From positions 10,382,765-10,446,764 of the forward strand of contig CM059977.1 of NCBI GenBank assembly GCA_030490835.1: DNA of 64,000 nt, in the 5' to 3' direction. The stretch's first letter is position 1. Every line of letters begins with the position of its first letter. The notes under the pieces were generated by a model. The model made no database searches and was not told the DNA's origin. It worked only from the letters and a program-made list of their open reading frames with translations. A program made the translations under genes and the position numbers. This stretch comes from Annona cherimola. Taxonomy: Eukaryota > Streptophyta > Magnoliopsida > Magnoliales > Annonaceae. This document shows, one piece after another, positions 60,185 to 64,000 of this stretch.

Positions 60185-60528
60185 TTTTTTTTTAGATGTG
60201 TATTCATGCATGTTACAATCATCTCAACTGATATTATGCATGTTACAATCATCTCAACTGATATTACAAATAAGCTTTGAGATATTCTTATAATTTTTCC
60301 AACAACAATCTTATAAATATTTTATCAATAATCTAATTTTTTCTGATTTGTTTTTCCAAATAGAGGACACTGGTGGACGCTCTCACGTAACAAGGGGGGA
60401 AATAGCGCCGCTACACAACATCGCCTACACACTTTTTTCATTGCTGCCAATATGCGGCCGGGCACATTCGAACCGAAGACGTCCCTGAACCAAACCCGTC
60501 TTCGTACCACTGAGGCGCCTCAGTGGCT
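60185..60528 (-). mobile_element. SINE with 15-bp target-site duplication
   Basis: A perfect duplication ATAGGTGGACAACTT flanks it (60170-60184 and 60529-60543). On the minus strand the head at high coordinates reads GCGCCTCAGTGGTACGAAG (A-box region) and CTTCGGTTCGAATGTGCCC (B-box), and the 3' end is a poly-A tail, seen as a T-run at 60185-60193. The body contains a 31-bp tandem duplication (GCATGTTACAATCATCTCAA...). This is a tRNA-derived SINE, not a working tRNA gene. Confidence 0.92.
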
Positions 60529-60543
60529 ATAGGTGGACAACTT

Positions 60544-60960
60544 AAAATATTTTCCACGGCATATGGGTAATGAGACATTTGAGGCGCCCTTTTAGAAGCA
60601 GGTACCGCGGCAGAACTCCCCACAAGTCGCATGATTATGGGGCAAAACTACAAGTCTGCAATGCACATAATCCTCATAAAGTGACGTTGTGGCTCTCAAT
60701 GCAGCCTTGTTTGGAGTTCGGGGATTCAACAAGGCTACTAGGGTGGCATGAAAAAGGGACAGCAACAATGGCTCATCTACTTTTACGAAAGCCTACCATG
60801 ACAATTACGGAAAACCATGCCACCAAGAACATTTTCTTTCATCTCATCAAGAACATTTTCTTTCATCTCATCAAAAAAAAAAAAAAAGAACATTTTCTTT
60901 CATGGACATGGTCCGGCTCTGATGCAACTACCACCAGGCCCTGGAGAACTCAGTGACCAG
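60544..60960. other. Intergenic with a 21-bp triplication
   Basis: AAGAACATTTTCTTTCATCTC occurs three times around 60827-60905, broken by a poly-A run. No gene is recognised. Confidence 0.4.
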
Positions 60961-61243
60961 GCTTTAATAGGAACCCGATTGTATGTGTATTTAATATCTT
61001 TATAAATTTTTACTATTTTTTGGAGTATTTTAGATATTTATTTTTTATTTTTGAAAATCAGTGGCATTTTAGGTAATTTAAAATGCTACTAATTTTAAAA
61101 AATAAAAAATAAATATCTAAAATACTCCAAAAATGATAAAAATTTATACATATATTAAATACACATAGATTAACAATATTGTAAAAAAAAATTTAAAAAA
61201 AATTAAAAAATGGGAGCATAAGATCAGGTTCCGTTTTAATACA
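60961..61243. mobile_element. Fold-back MITE, third member of the AGTGGCATTT family
   Basis: Arms meet around AGTGGCATTTTAGGTAATTT at about 61060-61090. The shared central part (TAAATTTTTACTATTTTTTGG, AGATATTTATTTTTTA) is homologous to the elements at 29128 and 31664. Ends carry TTTAATAGGAACCCGAT and, inverted, GATCAGGTTCCGTTTTAATA. The left arm lacks about 50 bp present on the right. Confidence 0.7.
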
Positions 61244-61534
61244 TCTCATTGCATGCACCATATGGCCCACTGATAATGCCTGTTTGGATGAAAAACGCAT
61301 TTGGCACCCATTTCCCAATAATTTTTTTAAAATTTAGCTCATTTGATGATTAAAAAAGTTTAATTCAATCGTAAATTTATTATCAGTTATTTAGCTAATA
61401 ACCCAAAAATTATCTAATAAATACTACTCGTTGATAGATCCCAATCTCTAATTTTTCATTGCTTTACGCTGCAAGCTAGTTTCTTTTGCCTGGTGATGGT
61501 AGTCACGTGATGTGTTGCTTTTTTTTTTTTTTTA

Positions 61535-61680
61535 AATGAAATTTTTTTATTAGATGGTTTATCTAAGTATATATTGTTTGTAAATCAATTTTTACCATCT
61601 CAACATCTCCAAAATTGGTAAAAATTGATTTATAAATAATATACATATTAATCATCTGATTAAAAAAATGATATTATTAC
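61535..61680. mobile_element. Short fold-back element
   Basis: TTTTTATTAGATGGTTTATC...TAAATCAATTTTTACC on the left pairs with GGTAAAAATTGATTTATAAA...AATCATCTGATTAAAAAA on the right around 61608. Arms are about 65 bp. It shares the CAATTTTTACCAT word with the other fold-backs but lacks the AGTGGCATTT centre. Confidence 0.65.
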
Positions 61681-62435
61681 CGGTTGTAGATGGCTGCCGG
61701 CGTAATAAATCCCCAGTCCATGTCTAGAGAGCCACGAGAGTCTATTTTAGTAGTTGAGCAATACACTTGTCGCAATCTAAATGCAGCGGTCTCCCGCAGC
61801 CCCCTGTTTTGCAAGCCTAGGGGTCCGCTAATGGTGTTGAAAGTTGAAACGGCAGGAGAAGTTGGGACTCCCAAGTCTCGAACTACATATCTTTTATTGA
61901 AAATTGCAAAATGGATCATTCGATTTTAAGTCCTGGTAAAGAAAGGGAGGAAAAAAACAGAATGTCGGCATATTTGAATTACCTATTAAAGGTCTTAAAT
62001 CATTTTTTGGTTTCTGGAATCAATATTAAATTACTTAGCTATGCAACGGTTGACGAGACTAGCCAAGTGTTGAGCAGACGGATGAAACTCTTTGTTTACA
62101 TTGAAATAAGATTAATTTTAAAATAAATTCAACAGGGCATTAAAACAGGTGCGCATATTTCTTTAGAATTTGGCTGCCCGCAAAAGAAGGCACAATTTGC
62201 TCACTTTTAGAGATTTTGCTGCAAACACTACCAAACTATCAATGTTGGTGTTGTTTTCCAAATACATTAAAAATGAGTGGTTTCTAGATAAAATCACTAG
62301 TGGGTCGATGCAAATAGCCAAATATAGAGCATCTTAATGCCGGCATCTTTCTTTTCTTCAGTCCCTTGCAGCATTTCCGTTCCGCCTCTTTCAATATCTC
62401 CCCACTTGGCAGCGGCGGCAGCAGCAGCAGCAGCA
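61681..62435. other. Upstream region of the MnSOD gene
   Basis: No repeat is recognised. GC content rises at about 62335, and a (GCA/GCG)n run at 62411-62435 precedes the chosen start codon. An in-frame ATG at 62337 lies in this stretch (see the MnSOD entry). Confidence 0.4.
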
Positions 62436-63958
62436 ATGGCGGCTCGATCTCTCTTCAGCAGCTGCAAACGAAGCTTGGGCCTTGGGTTGCGTCATCTCCA
62501 GGCCCGCCAGCTGCAGACCCTCTCTCTCCCCGACCTCCCGTACGACTATGGCGCTCTCGAGCCGGCCATCAGCGGCGAGATCATGAAGCTCCACCACCAG
62601 AAGCACCACCAGGCCTACGTCACCAACTACAACAAGGCCCTCGAACAGCTCGATGATTCCGTCTCCAAGGGAGATGTGGTGGCGGCGGTCCGTTTGCAGA
62701 GCGCCATTAAATTCAACGGAGGAGGTTTCATCTCTCTCTTTCTCTGAGCAATTTTCGTTTTTGTTAATTAGGTTTGGTTGCCTATGAAGTACTGAGGTAG
62801 ACATGGTTTGGGGGCTTCGGGTTTGAAGTTCTCAGAAGCACTGAAGAAATTCTATTTTGGATTATCTATTACGATTTGGTAGTTCGGATTCTAATTTTAC
62901 GTTGTGATTTAAAAGGATTTTTAATTTTTAATATTTTTTTCTGATGATAGAGCTAGAAAATGATAATTGAGGTTAGACTTTTGTATACACCGTCTCAAAG
63001 TTACTCCTTTTTGAGGCTTGAAGATGTTTGAATGACACATATCCAAGGGGTTTCTGTTGTTGTTTGAATGACACATATTCAAGGGGTTTCTGTTGTCAAT
63101 TTAAACAGAGGAAGAGAGAGGTTGGGTGGGTGGAGTACGTGGATATGTCATATTGAATTTCTATTGTGGTTTCCTGGTGACAAAAAATTGTTGCCCATGA
63201 AGGGGGTTTCTGTTGTTTCCGGTGTGGGACATGAGCTCACAAGGTTTCTGTTTCATTGAATCTGGATCAGAATGTCCTTACACGAAGTTACTGTTTCACT
63301 GAATCTCGGCCAGTAAACTTGTTCTTATCAGCAAGAGAGATGTTTCATGTATCGATGTCTATTTTACTAACATCTGTAAACTATGTCCTTATGAGCAAGA
63401 AATTTCTTCATGTTCCTTTTATCTATTTCTATTTTATTAACAGTTGTAAATTTTCATGGAAGGTCACATCAACCACTCAATTTTCTGGAAAAATCTTGCT
63501 CCTGTTAGTGTAAGTCTCCTTTTTGTTTCTTTCCTCACTTTCTTATTATTATTATTATTATTATTTTGAGTACATCTCCAGCAAATATAATGAACATGTT
63601 GCAACTGAAATTTTTTGGCAGCAAGGAGGTGGCGAGCCACCACATGGTTCACTTGGTTGGGCTATTGATACCAATTTTGGTTCTCTTGAGTCACTGTTGC
63701 AAAAAATTAATGCTGAAGGTGCTGCTTTACAGGGTTCTGGATGGGTGGTAGGTTCTGCTAGTTAGCTGAAGTTTGATTTTTTACCTTATTTTCTTGCACT
63801 TAATTGTTGGTCACATTTCTCTTTATTCTCATCACTGGATATTTTCTTTTGTCCTGTTGAATTATTTTATTCTGCAATCTCTGATGTTTCTCTCTCATCA
63901 GTGGCTGGGTCTGGAGAAAGGGTCAAAGAAACTAGTGGTTGAAACGACTGCTAATCAG
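62436..63958 (+). CDS. MSD1: Mitochondrial manganese superoxide dismutase, first four exons (partial)
   Basis: MnSOD converts superoxide to hydrogen peroxide and oxygen in the mitochondrial matrix. Coding exons are 62436-62724, 63463-63509, 63622-63747 and 63902-63958 (173 codons), all with GT-AG borders and matching phases. The gene runs past the window. Residues 1 to about 28 ([20 protein letters not shown]...) are a basic, Ser/Leu-rich transit peptide. The mature part starts near [20 protein letters not shown]. Motifs are [20 protein letters not shown] (first metal-ligand His), [16 protein letters not shown] across the exon 1/2 junction (second ligand His), [14 protein letters not shown] and [12 protein letters not shown]. 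The last two ligands (DVWEHAYY in the family) lie beyond the edge. An in-frame ATG at 62337 would add 33 residues including a nine-Ala run; I prefer 62436 because it gives a normal transit peptide. A 37-bp tandem duplication sits in intron 1 (about 63027-63098). Confidence 0.95.
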
Positions 63959-64000
63959 GTAATATTTGATAAGATTTCAGTGGTGCAAGGGTTCAGAAAA

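Noticed and set aside
60440..60528. Possible tRNA gene on the minus strand
   Set aside because: It is the head of a SINE bounded by a 15-bp duplication with a poly-A tail.

Overview
The window is nuclear DNA of a flowering plant. Genes have GT-AG introns and plant-specific families (reticulon-like B, Raf-like MAPKKK, plant U-box, TPT-type nucleotide-sugar transporter). The AT-rich intergenic space is packed with plant transposons: Tourist-like MITEs, hAT-like and Mutator-like elements, a TRIM, SINEs and LINEs. The species cannot be fixed from the sequence alone.

Layout. 0.4-3.4 kb (minus): five-exon reticulon-like gene (238 aa). 5-7 kb: MITEs, one split by an hAT-like element. 7.7-9.2 kb: decayed L1-type LINE 3' end carrying a SINE. 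9.96-11.73 kb (plus): GC-rich U-box E3 relic with a damaged U-box and three frame changes. 12.3-16.7 kb: Mutator-like TIR element into which a 3.2-kb RTE LINE inserted, with a perfect 12-bp target-site duplication. 17.3-22.5 kb (minus): six-exon Raf-like protein kinase (374 aa). 23.7-48 kb: about 24 kb with no convincing gene, holding MITEs, fold-back elements, a complete TRIM, a four-copy 273-bp tandem array and several unassigned GC-rich islands. 48.9-59.5 kb (plus): seven-exon UDP-xylose-transporter-like gene (354 aa). 60-62 kb: SINE and fold-back elements. 62.4 kb to the window end (plus): first four coding exons of mitochondrial Mn superoxide dismutase, cut by the window edge.

The most unusual locus is intron 1 of the transporter gene (about 6.5 kb). 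It holds a composite of pieces from four unrelated host genes side by side: a complete NFD6-like reading frame, a PP2C piece, an inverted 26S proteasome RPT5 N-terminus and the C-terminal half of an ARF-GAP. A cluster of five unrelated tandem arrays (GTTCCGCG motif, about 155 bp x7, about 30 bp x24, about 41 bp x4, 35 bp x5) follows. This looks like a gene-capturing transposon or similar composite; its class could not be determined by eye.

The intact genes serve separate housekeeping roles (ER shaping, signalling, Golgi sugar transport, mitochondrial superoxide removal), and nothing suggests a functional cluster. Exon borders were set by hand from splice signals, frame and protein-family conservation; UTR limits are not established.
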